Shown here piece after piece: positions 1 through 8,869 of a DNA stretch of 64,000 bases. The DNA is from Gallionellaceae bacterium (GTDB lineage Bacteria; Pseudomonadota; Gammaproteobacteria; Burkholderiales; Thiobacillaceae). The stretch is taken from NCBI GenBank assembly GCA_028714735.1, contig JAQTLU010000014.1, forward strand, positions 17,991 through 81,990. The letters are read 5' to 3'. The notes under the pieces are model-generated. The model did not search any database, was not told where the DNA came from, and saw nothing but the letters and a program-made list of their open reading frames with translations. Both the position numbers and the translations under genes were made by a program. Numbering within the stretch: the first letter of the stretch is position 1; every line of letters begins with the position of its first letter.

Positions 1-2
1 AG

Positions 3-638
3 CTGGTCGAAAAGTCCGAACAGACCGAGCGTGTTGTGGAACAGGCGGCCCCCTCCCTGCGTAACGAGGCAGTGCGGGGGATTCGTGCAGAAATCCGCAA
101 TACGTTCTATCAGCGCGTCATCCTTACCCCCTCCATCCAGGTGTACATGCCATCCATCAGCCCTCACCTCCTGAAGCTGGAGAAAGGCATGGTCAGCACA
201 GGCCAGGGGGTAGCCATGACGCTCCTCTGGATTGTGAAGATGGCCGATTACATCACCCAGCGGGAGATGAACCGCATGACGACAGATCGCGCCCAGCAGA
301 AGCGCCTTCATCCGACACAGTTCGCCCTGATGGATGGCGCGTTCTCCAGCCTGTCGAACAAGGGACTCATCAAGGATGCCCTGGACAGCATCAAGAGCAC
401 CCGCGGCCGGTTCCAGCTCATCATCACTGGGCATGACGAGAACTACCAGAACAACTTCGACTACTTCCCCACGCTGATCGAAGCCCGCGAGATCAACGGC
501 CAATTCATGTACGCCGAGAAGAAAACTCGCCGTATCCGGCAGCCCGAGGAAGTTGGCTCACACTATGGGGCCATGGGCGTCATGAGCATGCGTGTACTGC
601 CACTTGCCGCAGGCCAGCAGCAGGGTGTTCATCCATGA
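3..638 (+). CDS. C-terminal part of Wadjet JetC / MukB-like SMC ATPase (5' end outside window)
   Basis: The reading frame is open from the left edge, so only the C-terminal ATPase lobe is seen. An ABC-signature-like segment (STGQGVAMTLLW) is followed by a Walker-B-like strand (QFALMDGAFSSLS) and a switch-like strand (FQLIITGHDE), the order expected in SMC, MukB and JetC heads. Its stop overlaps the start of the JetD-like gene by 4 bp (ATGA), which implies translational coupling. In Wadjet systems JetABC form an SMC-like complex and JetD nickase cleaves plasmid DNA, so by inference this is the motor of a plasmid-defence module. The residue after the Walker-B Asp is Gly, not the usual Glu. The family call rests on the partner as much as on this fragment; a divergent MukB-like ATPase of another system is possible. 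Confidence 0.55.
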   Translation: MVEKSEQTERVVEQAAPSLRNEAVRGIRAEIRNTFYQRVILTPSIQVYMPSISPHLLKLEKGMVSTGQGVAMTLLWIVKMADYITQREMNRMTTDRAQQKRLHPTQFALMDGAFSSLSNKGLIKDALDSIKSTRGRFQLIITGHDENYQNNFDYFPTLIEAREINGQFMYAEKKTRRIRQPEEVGSHYGAMGVMSMRVLPLAAGQQQGVHP

Positions 639-1762
639 GTCTGGACGACAGCATTGAGCAGGTACGGTCAACTCTCATCAAGAAGATGGGGACGAAGGCC
701 TTTCTGAGGCCGTCCGGCCTGATCGATGCCCTGGCCACTGAATCCAACCTATCCACGCTGACCGTTCGGCAGGCTTTGGGGCGCCTGATGAAGCAAGGTT
801 GGTTGGAAGGCGTGGCGACCGATGGAATGCCCTTCAAGCAGGTACGGATCATTGGCGAGGTGCCGGCGCCGGCACCTGACCCGCATCTGCAGAGATGGGT
901 GGATGTCCTGACCAACTATGGCCTCGGCGATGGCGACAAATGCACCCTGGCGACATTGAGTAATAAACTCACCGATTACAACGCTGATGAAATGGGCCGT
1001 ATCTTGCACGGGCTGGTCCTAATGCGAGATTTCCTGGCGAGCGAAACCGGCAGGCATCGCTTTTTGGTCAGTGCCAGCTACCTTCTCGGATCATCCAAAC
1101 TCCTGGACACGCTTTCCGTCGGTCCCGCACTGCGGAACTTCGGTATCGATGTAAATCTCTTCCCGACTCACCCGCTCTATGTCGTGGTCGCCGGACCGCG
1201 GAATCCGACGACGGTGGTCTTGGTGGAAAACCCGGCTGCCTTCGAGATGGCTGTCGCGACTGAGGCCATAAAGCACTGTGCCTTCGTCGCCACGTTTGGC
1301 TTCGGGTTGAGCAAGTCTCAGGAAGACTATGGCAACCAACTGGTCAGCATGGTGGACGACCGCTTCAACAAGTCGATCACACTGACACGGGAGGGATCGA
1401 CGTGCCCACCGGCAAAGGATCTGCTCAGGCATTCAAACATCACCTTCTGGGGTGATCTGGATCCCGCTGGTATCGAAATTTATCTGCGGCTTAAGAGGTC
1501 AATCCCCAACCTGCAGTTGAGCGCCCTCTATCAGCCCATGATTGAAGCCCTTCATGATCCAGGCAACTGCCACCCTTACAGCAAAGCTGTCGGCAAGGAG
1601 GGACAAATAGAGCGAATCGTCGAGTGTTCGGAAGTGGAAGTTGTAGCAAGGGACCTTCTTGCGCGTTGTCTGGAACGTGGAGTAGATCAAGAACAAGTGT
1701 TGATTTCAGCAGTAGAAAATCTTGCTCAATACCCGCTAGAAATGGGGCATCTTCATGCCTGA
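635..1762 (+). CDS. JetD-like protein: winged-helix N-terminus plus Toprim-like C-terminal domain (DUF3322/DUF2220 type)
   Basis: 375 residues. Residues about 1-75 look like a winged helix (SNLSTLTVRQALGRLMKQGW). The C-terminal part has the Toprim-like acidic motif FWGDLDPAGIEIYLRLK near residue 270 and the family-type ending with RGVDQEQ. JetD is the Wadjet subunit resembling the topoisomerase VI A subunit, which cuts DNA extruded by the SMC motor. The 4-bp overlap with the upstream SMC-like gene supports a shared operon. JetA and JetB would lie left of the window. The C-terminus looks natural rather than cut, although the next gene, a transposase, begins inside its last codons. Confidence 0.6.
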   Translation: MSLDDSIEQVRSTLIKKMGTKAFLRPSGLIDALATESNLSTLTVRQALGRLMKQGWLEGVATDGMPFKQVRIIGEVPAPAPDPHLQRWVDVLTNYGLGDGDKCTLATLSNKLTDYNADEMGRILHGLVLMRDFLASETGRHRFLVSASYLLGSSKLLDTLSVGPALRNFGIDVNLFPTHPLYVVVAGPRNPTTVVLVENPAAFEMAVATEAIKHCAFVATFGFGLSKSQEDYGNQLVSMVDDRFNKSITLTREGSTCPPAKDLLRHSNITFWGDLDPAGIEIYLRLKRSIPNLQLSALYQPMIEALHDPGNCHPYSKAVGKEGQIERIVECSEVEVVARDLLARCLERGVDQEQVLISAVENLAQYPLEMGHLHA

Positions 1763-3104
1763 TTTCCTCCATCTACCAAACTTGCTCACCAATAATGCCG
1801 TCGACAATGGTGACCATTACATAGTTGAAGCAGAAGGCGGTTTGGTGCCTACAGTCTGTCCCGCGTGCCACAACACTCTGTACAGGCACGGCAGCCAACG
1901 GCAGACTTATCTCGATACACCAGTGCACGGGAAGCGTGTGTTCATCGAGATAGACCGTAAGCGCTACCGCTGCAAGGTGTGCGGCAAAACGTTGTTCGAG
2001 CCATTGCCAGCCATGGACGGTAAGCGCCTAGCCACAATCAGGTTGGTCCAGCACATCGAACGCCACTGTCTGCGAAAAACCTTCGCTGAGTTGTCTCGCG
2101 AAGTTGGTGTGGACGACAAGACCATTCGCCATATCTTTGATGATTACGTGGCCAGACTTAAGGAAACAGTGGTCTTCGAGACACCAGAAGTCCTTGGCAT
2201 CGACGAACTCAAAATCATAGGCCAGTACCGGGCCATGATTACCAACGTCGAAAAACTGGCTCTGTTTGACATGCTTCCAACCCGCAACAAGGCCGACCTG
2301 ATTGCGTACTTCAAGACCATGCCGTGCAAGGACAAGGTCAAAATACTGACCATGGATCTATGGAACGTCTACCGGCAGGTGGCCCAAGACCAATTTCCTG
2401 GCCGTATGGTCGTGGCCGATCGTTTCCATGTTGTTCGCATGGCCAACGACAGTATTGAGAAGGTCCGAGAGGGCATTCGCAAAGGCTTGGAAACCAAGGA
2501 CAGGATCAAGCTCAAGGACGACCGCTTCGTACTCTTGTCGCGCGAGCACAATCTTTCCGATAATGAACGCGCCAAGTTGGAGAAGTGGACCGAGATGTTC
2601 CCGGCATTAGGGGCCGCGTACAAGACCAAGGAAGCTTTCCATGACATCTACTGCCACCAGTCCAAGGATGACGCCATGAAGGCCGCCCAGGAGTGGCTAC
2701 AAAGCGTTGACAAGGATGTGGCCTGGGCCTTCAGGGAAACCATGGGAGGGCTGCAAAGCTGGTGGACAGAGATATTCAACCACTACGATTACCCTGCTTC
2801 AAATGCCTGTACTGAGTCGATCAACAACATTGCCAAAGGGATGAATCGGATGGGACGCGGCTATAGCTTCGACGTTATCCGGGCGCAGTTACTGTTCGAC
2901 GATGACGCACGGAAGGATACTCGTACAACGCTACGAAAGAAGGTACGAAAAGCTGTCCCCGTAATGGACGAGGGATTTGCCCTAACGTCCATTAGCAGCA
3001 TGATGACAACCCGGTACCAATGGGTCGATGAGGTTCAGACGATAGAGCACGGCCCTTACCTTCCAACACTGGCCAGGAAACTCGAAGCAGGCGAGTTCGC
3101 TTGA
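1755..3104 (+). CDS. ISL3-family transposase
   Basis: 449 residues with the ISL3 layout. A zinc-finger-like Cys cluster lies near the N-terminus (CPACHNT, then CKVCGK), followed by a helix-turn-helix (FAELSREVGVDDKTIRHIF) and a DDE catalytic core with first Asp in VLGIDELK, second Asp in MDLWNVY/VVADRFHVV and third acidic residue in ACTESINN. The length is normal and the frame intact, so the protein could be active. The start codon lies 8 bp inside the jetD-like gene, leaving no room for a left terminal repeat outside jetD. No convincing inverted repeat pair was found by eye. Either the left end lies within the 3' part of jetD or the transposase is now carried as an operon passenger. Confidence 0.85.
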   Translation: MPDFLHLPNLLTNNAVDNGDHYIVEAEGGLVPTVCPACHNTLYRHGSQRQTYLDTPVHGKRVFIEIDRKRYRCKVCGKTLFEPLPAMDGKRLATIRLVQHIERHCLRKTFAELSREVGVDDKTIRHIFDDYVARLKETVVFETPEVLGIDELKIIGQYRAMITNVEKLALFDMLPTRNKADLIAYFKTMPCKDKVKILTMDLWNVYRQVAQDQFPGRMVVADRFHVVRMANDSIEKVREGIRKGLETKDRIKLKDDRFVLLSREHNLSDNERAKLEKWTEMFPALGAAYKTKEAFHDIYCHQSKDDAMKAAQEWLQSVDKDVAWAFRETMGGLQSWWTEIFNHYDYPASNACTESINNIAKGMNRMGRGYSFDVIRAQLLFDDDARKDTRTTLRKKVRKAVPVMDEGFALTSISSMMTTRYQWVDEVQTIEHGPYLPTLARKLEAGEFA

Positions 3105-3424
3105 GTTTCAACACGGGGAGCGTATACGGCTTCCCCTGCTTTCCACACTAGATTTCGGATACCCTTAAGAAATGCCGTTGGAGTAACGATACTGATGGAT
3201 CTGACCATGTTAAGTTCGTGGCAATCACCACCACCCAGAATCCGGTGATGATGCGGGATACCCTAAAAAAATGGGCGACAATTCTACACACCGACCATCC
3301 GAAGAATTCGTTTAATTTTCATACTGATTCTGGGGAAATCCAGGTTCTAAGCTGCCTGCCATGCTCAAGTGCCCCTGCCCCAACCGTTGGACCGCCCGCC
3401 GTCTGCTGACCCGGATGCGCCGGC
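3105..3424. other. Intergenic stretch after the ISL3 transposase
   Basis: No convincing gene. It contains an imperfect direct repeat (GGATACCCTTAAGAAATG at about 3158 and GGATACCCTAAAAAAATG at about 3256), which may be part of the right end of the insertion sequence or a decayed mobile fragment. Base composition rises sharply at about 3350 where the GC-rich conjugation genes begin, suggesting a junction between sequences of different origin. Confidence 0.5.
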
Positions 3425-5611
3425 ATGGGGTCCGCTGAGATTGTCTTGGCCGCTCTGCCGGCGATTGCTCTGGGTGTCGCCGCGACGTGGTGGCTGAACC
3501 GTCGCCCAGGTCATGGCGAGATCCCTGTACCCAACTCGCCTGATCCGCCCTCCCCTGCCCGCTGGCCTGCGACCGCCCTCCCCGTCCTGGATGCGGATCG
3601 GATTATCGCCACGACCGGCATGGCGCCGATTCTCGTCGAGGTTCGGCGCGGCTCCGGCCTCACCGACCCGACTTGGCAAACCCACGTAGTTCCTGTCATC
3701 CAGGCCGTGGCGGACATGGTTCAGCAACTCCCCGCCTCGGAGGCTCACCACCACGCCCAGCCCGGCGGCCTGTTCGTGCATACCGCGGAGACGCTCCAGC
3801 ATGCGGCCAAGCTGCGTCAGGGACACATCCTGCCGCCCGGCGCCGATATCGAGACCCAAGGTCGGACCCAGCACCTATGGACGGTGGGAATCTATATCGC
3901 CGCCCTGCTGCACGATATCGGCAAGCCGGTATCGGACTTGCGGGTGACCGTGTTCTCCAAATCGCATCCGGCCGGGGAGCCCTGGCAAGCCCTGATGGGG
4001 TCCATGGTGGAGGCGAAGGCCTTGGCTTATGTGGTGGACTTTCCGCGCGCCACGGAGCGCAATTATCAAGCCCACCAGCGCCTGGGCGTTCAGCTGATAC
4101 AGCGGCTTGTGCCCACCGATACGCGCCTCTGGCTGGGCAGCGATCCTATGTTGCTGGAGCAGTTGCTGGGTTACCTGTCCGGCGATACCCAAGGCCCCAT
4201 CGCCGAGATCGTGCGCGCGGCGGAAGCAGAGAGCGTCCGGCGCAACTTGGCCACGGGGTCGCGGGTCCGTTTCGCGATAGCCAAGGCCACGCCCTTGATC
4301 GAGCTGTTGATGCTGGCGCTGCGCTCGATGCTGGCGGAGGGCGGACGCCTGCCTTTGAACCGACCGGGCGCGGCCGGTTTCTGCGACGGGACGGATATTT
4401 GGTTTGCCGCTGTGCGGCTGGCTAACGAGGTACGGGACTGGCTCAGGGTGACGTACCCCGACGCGCCAGTACCGGGCGAGGCGATGAACGACCGACTGTT
4501 CGACACCTGGCAGGAATATGGGGCCTGCAAGGTCAACCCGGACACTCAAGGCGCGGTATGGGGAGCCCATATCGAATTTTCGGGTGGACAGGCTTTCTTT
4601 CTGGGCGCGCTGTTGCGCTTTCCCCTGGAGCTTCTCTACCCGGAGCCTGCCCTCTACCCGACGGCCCTGGCTGGCAGGATCAGGGTCAAGGTCGAGCCGC
4701 CGATCTCCGGAACTGTCACGAACGCACAGGACCAGGATGGCCCTATGCCAAGCCCATCGTCCGAAACGCGGGGAGCGAACGATCCAGTCGGTCGGAAATT
4801 GGCGCGTTCGGACCCGCCCATCACCCAGGAGACGCAGGTGGTGGTCAATGCGCCCCGCCTGCCGAGCATCCAGAGCCTGGCCGGGATGGCGCCCAAGTCG
4901 ACTCGCCAAGCGGTTGAGGGCGCGAAAACCGCGCCAATCGAAGCTCCTGAGCCTGTCGATGGGATACCGCCGCCCACCGCCGCTTCGGCGCCCGACGATG
5001 GCCAATTCTTGGACGAAGAAGATTCCGCCAGCACGGAAAACGCCCCTCCCGCCCCGCTTGCCGAGCCACCCCGTCTCACCAAGGCCGTGGTTCCGCATGT
5101 CGCCCTACCCAAGGAGCCCCCTAAAAAATCCGGCAGCAAGACCGGCCCGACGCCATCGGACGCCGCCCTGCGTTTCATGGGCTGGCTGCAACAGGGGCTG
5201 GCCGACGGCAGCTTGCCTTACAACACCACCTCGGCGTTGGCGCACTTTGTCAGGGTCAATCTCAGGGATCAGGAGGAGACCATGATGCTGCTGGTCTCGC
5301 CCGCGGTCTTTCGTCGTTTCGCCGAGTCCTATGGCGATCAGGCCTCCGGTGTAGACAGCGACGCCGAGCCCAACAAGCTCGGCATGGGGATTCAAATGGC
5401 CTTTACCCAGGCCGGATGGCACCAACCCGCCGCGCGCGGCCGCAACATCCATCGCTTTCAGGTGATTCGGCGCGGCGATACCGGTGGCAGCCTGCTAAAC
5501 GGCTTTCTGGTGCGCGATCCGGAGCGTTTCGTCAATCCGGTACCGCCGCCCAACGAACACCTTCGCTACTGGAGCCAGCAGGTCAGCACGGACAAACCGG
5601 AAAAGCCATGA
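3425..5611 (+). CDS. MobH-family ICE relaxase (TraI_2 domain)
   Basis: 728 residues. An N-terminal membrane segment (residues about 3-22) is followed by the MobH signature: a three-His motif (SEAHHHAQPGG, near residue 110) and an HD-type metal motif (LLHDIGKPVSD, near residue 160). A low-complexity Pro/Ala-rich linker (about 430-570) and a small C-terminal domain follow. Relaxases of this class nick oriT and lead the strand in SXT/PFGI-1-type ICEs. It overlaps the coupling-protein gene by 4 bp (ATGA). No strong ribosome binding site precedes the ATG, but the N-terminal helix fits the family. Confidence 0.88.
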   Translation: MGSAEIVLAALPAIALGVAATWWLNRRPGHGEIPVPNSPDPPSPARWPATALPVLDADRIIATTGMAPILVEVRRGSGLTDPTWQTHVVPVIQAVADMVQQLPASEAHHHAQPGGLFVHTAETLQHAAKLRQGHILPPGADIETQGRTQHLWTVGIYIAALLHDIGKPVSDLRVTVFSKSHPAGEPWQALMGSMVEAKALAYVVDFPRATERNYQAHQRLGVQLIQRLVPTDTRLWLGSDPMLLEQLLGYLSGDTQGPIAEIVRAAEAESVRRNLATGSRVRFAIAKATPLIELLMLALRSMLAEGGRLPLNRPGAAGFCDGTDIWFAAVRLANEVRDWLRVTYPDAPVPGEAMNDRLFDTWQEYGACKVNPDTQGAVWGAHIEFSGGQAFFLGALLRFPLELLYPEPALYPTALAGRIRVKVEPPISGTVTNAQDQDGPMPSPSSETRGANDPVGRKLARSDPPITQETQVVVNAPRLPSIQSLAGMAPKSTRQAVEGAKTAPIEAPEPVDGIPPPTAASAPDDGQFLDEEDSASTENAPPAPLAEPPRLTKAVVPHVALPKEPPKKSGSKTGPTPSDAALRFMGWLQQGLADGSLPYNTTSALAHFVRVNLRDQEETMMLLVSPAVFRRFAESYGDQASGVDSDAEPNKLGMGIQMAFTQAGWHQPAARGRNIHRFQVIRRGDTGGSLLNGFLVRDPERFVNPVPPPNEHLRYWSQQVSTDKPEKP

Positions 5612-7677
5612 GCTATCCGATCGAGAATCGGCTTCGCCCGCCCGTCGAACTCATTTCGGCCGCGACCTTGTTTGTCGGCTCCGCCGTCATGGCCGCTGGC
5701 CCGCCCTGGATTCCGGTGGAGCCGGAACTCGCCGGGGGAATGTCTCTCGCCTTGTTGGTTGCGTCCGCCTGGCGGGCCAGCCAGGCCTGGGAAATCATTC
5801 GCTACCAAGGCAATCTACGTCTCCTGAAACGCTACTCCCTGAAATCGAGCGACATTCCATGGAGCAATGAAGTGCTGTTCCTGGGCATGGGGTTTCGGTG
5901 GACGGCGCTCCACACGCGTCGGCTGAACGATGCCATGCAACCGAGGAATCGGCGCTATATCGAGCCCAGTTGGCTGTACCGGACGCTACGGCGCTTCGAG
6001 CGGCATTACGAACACCATCCCAACCCCAGTATCCAACGACTACGCGCACTGATGCGCCGTGAGGCCTGGTGGAATCGCTGGGCACCCTTGCCCGATATCG
6101 GCGGCAACCCGGCCCTGCATGGGGTGGAGCCGAACGAGGAAGCGGTCGTCATGCCGCTGTCCGGGCGGGTTGGCCATACCCTGGTTTTAGGGACGACCCG
6201 GGTGGGCAAGACCCGGCTCGCTGAGCTTCTGATCACCCAAGATATCCGGCGCGGCGATGTGGTGATCGCCTTCGACCCCAAGGGCGACGCCGACCTGCTC
6301 ATCAGGATGTATGTCGAGGCCCGCCGGGCCGGCCGGACGTTCTATGTCTTCCATCTAGGTTTCCCGCATATCTCGGCGCGCTACAACCCGATCGGGGCGT
6401 TTTCGCGCATCACCGAGGTGGCCACCCGAACGGCCGAACCACTGCCATCGGAAGGCAATTCGGCCGCCTTCAAGGAATTCGTCTGGCGTTTCGTCAACGT
6501 CTTGGCCAAGGCCATGACCACCCTGGGCGAGCGACCGGACTTCCAGAGTATCTACGCCTACGCGGTGGATACCGAGTCCCTGGCCGTACGCTATTTCACC
6601 TGGTGGCTGGACCGAATCCGGCCGGGTTGGCAGGCCGAGGTCACGGAGCTGGAATCCGCCCAGGCGAAGCTGCTCAACGAGGCCTCGAAGAAAAGCGGGC
6701 GATCCCTGCGGACGATGGCGATCATGGGGTTCATCCGCGACAACGAGCTGCGCGACCCGGTGGCCGATGCCATGCGGTCGGTCCTGAGCAACGACCGGAC
6801 CTACTTCGAGAAGCTGGTGTCGAGCCTTTATCCCCTACTGGAGAAGCTAACCACCGGCAAGATCGCCGACCTGATCTCGCCCGATTACGCGAATCTGGAC
6901 GATCATCGGCCGATCATCGACTGGATGGGCGTCATCAACCAGGGCGCCGTGGTCTATATCGGTCTCGACGCCCTCTCGGATCACGAGGTCGCCAGCGCGA
7001 TCGGCACGGCGATGTTCGCCGACCTGACCAGCGTCGCCGGCCAGATTTACAAGTTTGGCATCGGCGCCGGGCAGCTTTCACCCGGCAAGCGCAAACTGGC
7101 CTTGCATGTCGACGAGTTCAACGAATTGGTCGGTGACTCGTTCGTCCCTATGGTCAACAAGGCCGGTGGTGCCGGTTACCAGGTTACCGCCTATACCCAG
7201 ACCTGGCACGACGTGGAAGCCAAGGTGGGCGATGCCGCCAAGGCCATGCAGATCGGCGGCAACTTCAACACCCGCATCGTGCTGAGGGTCGAGAACACCG
7301 AGACCGCCGAAATCCTGACCGAGAAGTTGCCCGAGGTCGAAGTGCCCAGCATCCAGGTGGCGTCCATGGCCAGCGACTCCAACGACCCGACCGACTTCGC
7401 CGAATTCCAAAGCCGTAACGAAGACCGCATCACCATCGAGCGACTGCCCATGCTGACGCCGGCGGATCTGGTGCAACTGCCCAAGGGACAGGCCTTCGCC
7501 CTGATCGACGGCGGCCAGCTCTGGAAAATTCGTATCCCCCTGGCGGATTCCCTGGACGAGTTGGACGTCCCCACCGATATCGAGGACATGGCCCACCAGA
7601 TGCGCACCCAATCGGCCGCGCGGGAGACGGCCTCGCAAGGTGAGTTGACCGTCCCCGGCAAAGGGAGCGGCTGGTAA
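5608..7677 (+). CDS. traD: TraD / VirD4-type conjugative coupling protein (SXT/TOL ICE type)
   Basis: 689 residues starting at the ATG that overlaps the relaxase stop. Two N-terminal membrane segments (about residues 15-60) anchor a hexameric ATPase. The Walker A motif is LGTTRVGKTRLAELL (near residue 195) and FDPKGDADLL follows. The Walker B region is HVDEFNELVGD (near 498), followed by a TraG/TraD-like motor domain. It would deliver the relaxase-DNA complex to the type IV secretion channel. The channel genes themselves are not in the window. Confidence 0.9.
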   Translation: MSYPIENRLRPPVELISAATLFVGSAVMAAGPPWIPVEPELAGGMSLALLVASAWRASQAWEIIRYQGNLRLLKRYSLKSSDIPWSNEVLFLGMGFRWTALHTRRLNDAMQPRNRRYIEPSWLYRTLRRFERHYEHHPNPSIQRLRALMRREAWWNRWAPLPDIGGNPALHGVEPNEEAVVMPLSGRVGHTLVLGTTRVGKTRLAELLITQDIRRGDVVIAFDPKGDADLLIRMYVEARRAGRTFYVFHLGFPHISARYNPIGAFSRITEVATRTAEPLPSEGNSAAFKEFVWRFVNVLAKAMTTLGERPDFQSIYAYAVDTESLAVRYFTWWLDRIRPGWQAEVTELESAQAKLLNEASKKSGRSLRTMAIMGFIRDNELRDPVADAMRSVLSNDRTYFEKLVSSLYPLLEKLTTGKIADLISPDYANLDDHRPIIDWMGVINQGAVVYIGLDALSDHEVASAIGTAMFADLTSVAGQIYKFGIGAGQLSPGKRKLALHVDEFNELVGDSFVPMVNKAGGAGYQVTAYTQTWHDVEAKVGDAAKAMQIGGNFNTRIVLRVENTETAEILTEKLPEVEVPSIQVASMASDSNDPTDFAEFQSRNEDRITIERLPMLTPADLVQLPKGQAFALIDGGQLWKIRIPLADSLDELDVPTDIEDMAHQMRTQSAARETASQGELTVPGKGSGW

Positions 7678-8378
7678 TGGCGGGAGATGGTGCTGCCATC
7701 GAGATCGGGGTCACCAAGGCCATCACCGCCCCGTTCAAGATCGCAGCATTTTTCGCGATCGGTTTCTTCGTGATCCTGGTCGGCCGCATGGCCATCGATG
7801 TATGGGTTTTGGCGGATGCCAAGGATCGACTCGACCCCCCTGCCACGATCATCGAACGCGAGCTGGCGAGGGCCACGGCCGCTCCCGATTTCATAGGGTC
7901 GACCCATGATCGCGCGCTCACCTGGGCATCCTTCATTACGGAATGGTTCTATCGAAAACCTGGGCTTTTAAGGCACATCGAGGAAGATCAATCCCGATTG
8001 GGCATGACCGACCAGGCCGTACAACGTGGGGTCCGCTCGATGGATTTTGCCATCAGTCGAACGCTCACCGGTTCCCAGGTGATCGCGATCCGCGCCGCGA
8101 TCATGGCCTCCTACTTGCCCTGGATCGGTTTCCTGTACCTGATCGCTTTCGTGGATGGCGCCATCGAACGTATCCGGCGCAAGTTCGGCGCTGGACGCGA
8201 GTCGTCGACGGTCTATCACCGCGCGAAATATTTCCAGGTGACCATGACAACCGTGGTGTCGGCCGCTTACCTTTGGTGGCCCGGCGATGTGGATCCGACC
8301 CTGATCCTTGTTCCAGCAATACTTTCCTGCGCTGTCCTGGCCAGGCTTCAAATCAAGTATTACAAGAAATACATATAG
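7677..8378 (+). CDS. ICE integral membrane protein, DUF4400 family
   Basis: 233 residues with hydrophobic segments near residues 17-40, 140-160 and 185-220 and a basic loop after the second (IERIRRKFGAG). The ATG overlaps the traD stop by one base (TAATG). This family follows traD in MobH-type ICEs and is thought to be a conjugation accessory membrane protein. No enzymatic motif is visible. It is the last conjugation gene here; downstream only recombination genes remain before the tRNA. Confidence 0.8.
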   Translation: MAGDGAAIEIGVTKAITAPFKIAAFFAIGFFVILVGRMAIDVWVLADAKDRLDPPATIIERELARATAAPDFIGSTHDRALTWASFITEWFYRKPGLLRHIEEDQSRLGMTDQAVQRGVRSMDFAISRTLTGSQVIAIRAAIMASYLPWIGFLYLIAFVDGAIERIRRKFGAGRESSTVYHRAKYFQVTMTTVVSAAYLWWPGDVDPTLILVPAILSCAVLARLQIKYYKKYI

Positions 8379-8656
8379 GCCATCAGGGAAAGGTGAGCTC
8401 GCCCGCTTCGGCCCCAGTTTGGGCTGCCGTCAGAATCCAGGCACAAGCGTGTCGAGTGGTCCACCAAGCCTTAGCCGCCAAGCACACCCAAATAAACCAT
8501 TTCATATATACCATTGCATGTTGTTATAATTTTCCACAGCGGACAATGGATTAGGTAGGTAACCCCATGAACAATCAGAACGTCACGTTTGGAGTGTTTG
8601 CGAGATCGGCATGGACTGGGTTGAGTTGGTAGAACTCACGCACTAAACATCGAAGC
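8379..8656. other. Intergenic stretch between conjugation and integration genes
   Basis: AT-richer than the flanks. A likely -10 box TATAAT lies at about 8525-8530, preceded at 18 bp by TTCATA, which would drive the excision/integration genes. A 21-codon open frame (8567-8632) sits after GGTAGG-like purines but has no recognisable similarity. Nothing else is supported. Confidence 0.4.
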
Positions 8657-8869
8657 ATGTTCCTCTCGCCCGAAGACCTCGCCATGTTGACCGGCTTCAA
8701 ACGCCGATCAGCCCAGGCAGAAGCCCTGCGCTTTATGGGGATCGAACATCGCATTCGGCCAGATGGGACAGTGGTGGTATTGCGCGCGCATGTTGAGCGA
8801 ATACTTGGCGAAGCGCTACACTCAAAAACCCCGCGCAAAACCGCGCCGAGACTTGACCTTGTTGCTTGA
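8657..8869 (+). CDS. DUF4224-type small protein, probable integrase partner
   Basis: 70 residues: an N-terminal helical segment (LSPEDLAMLTGFKRRSAQAE) and a short beta-hairpin (IRPDGTVVVLRAHVER), the pattern of DUF4224 proteins. These are found directly upstream of tyrosine recombinases and may act as excisionase or integration regulators; the function is inferred. Its stop overlaps the integrase ATG (TGATG), so the two are translated together. Confidence 0.75.
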   Translation: MFLSPEDLAMLTGFKRRSAQAEALRFMGIEHRIRPDGTVVVLRAHVERILGEALHSKTPRKTAPRLDLVA

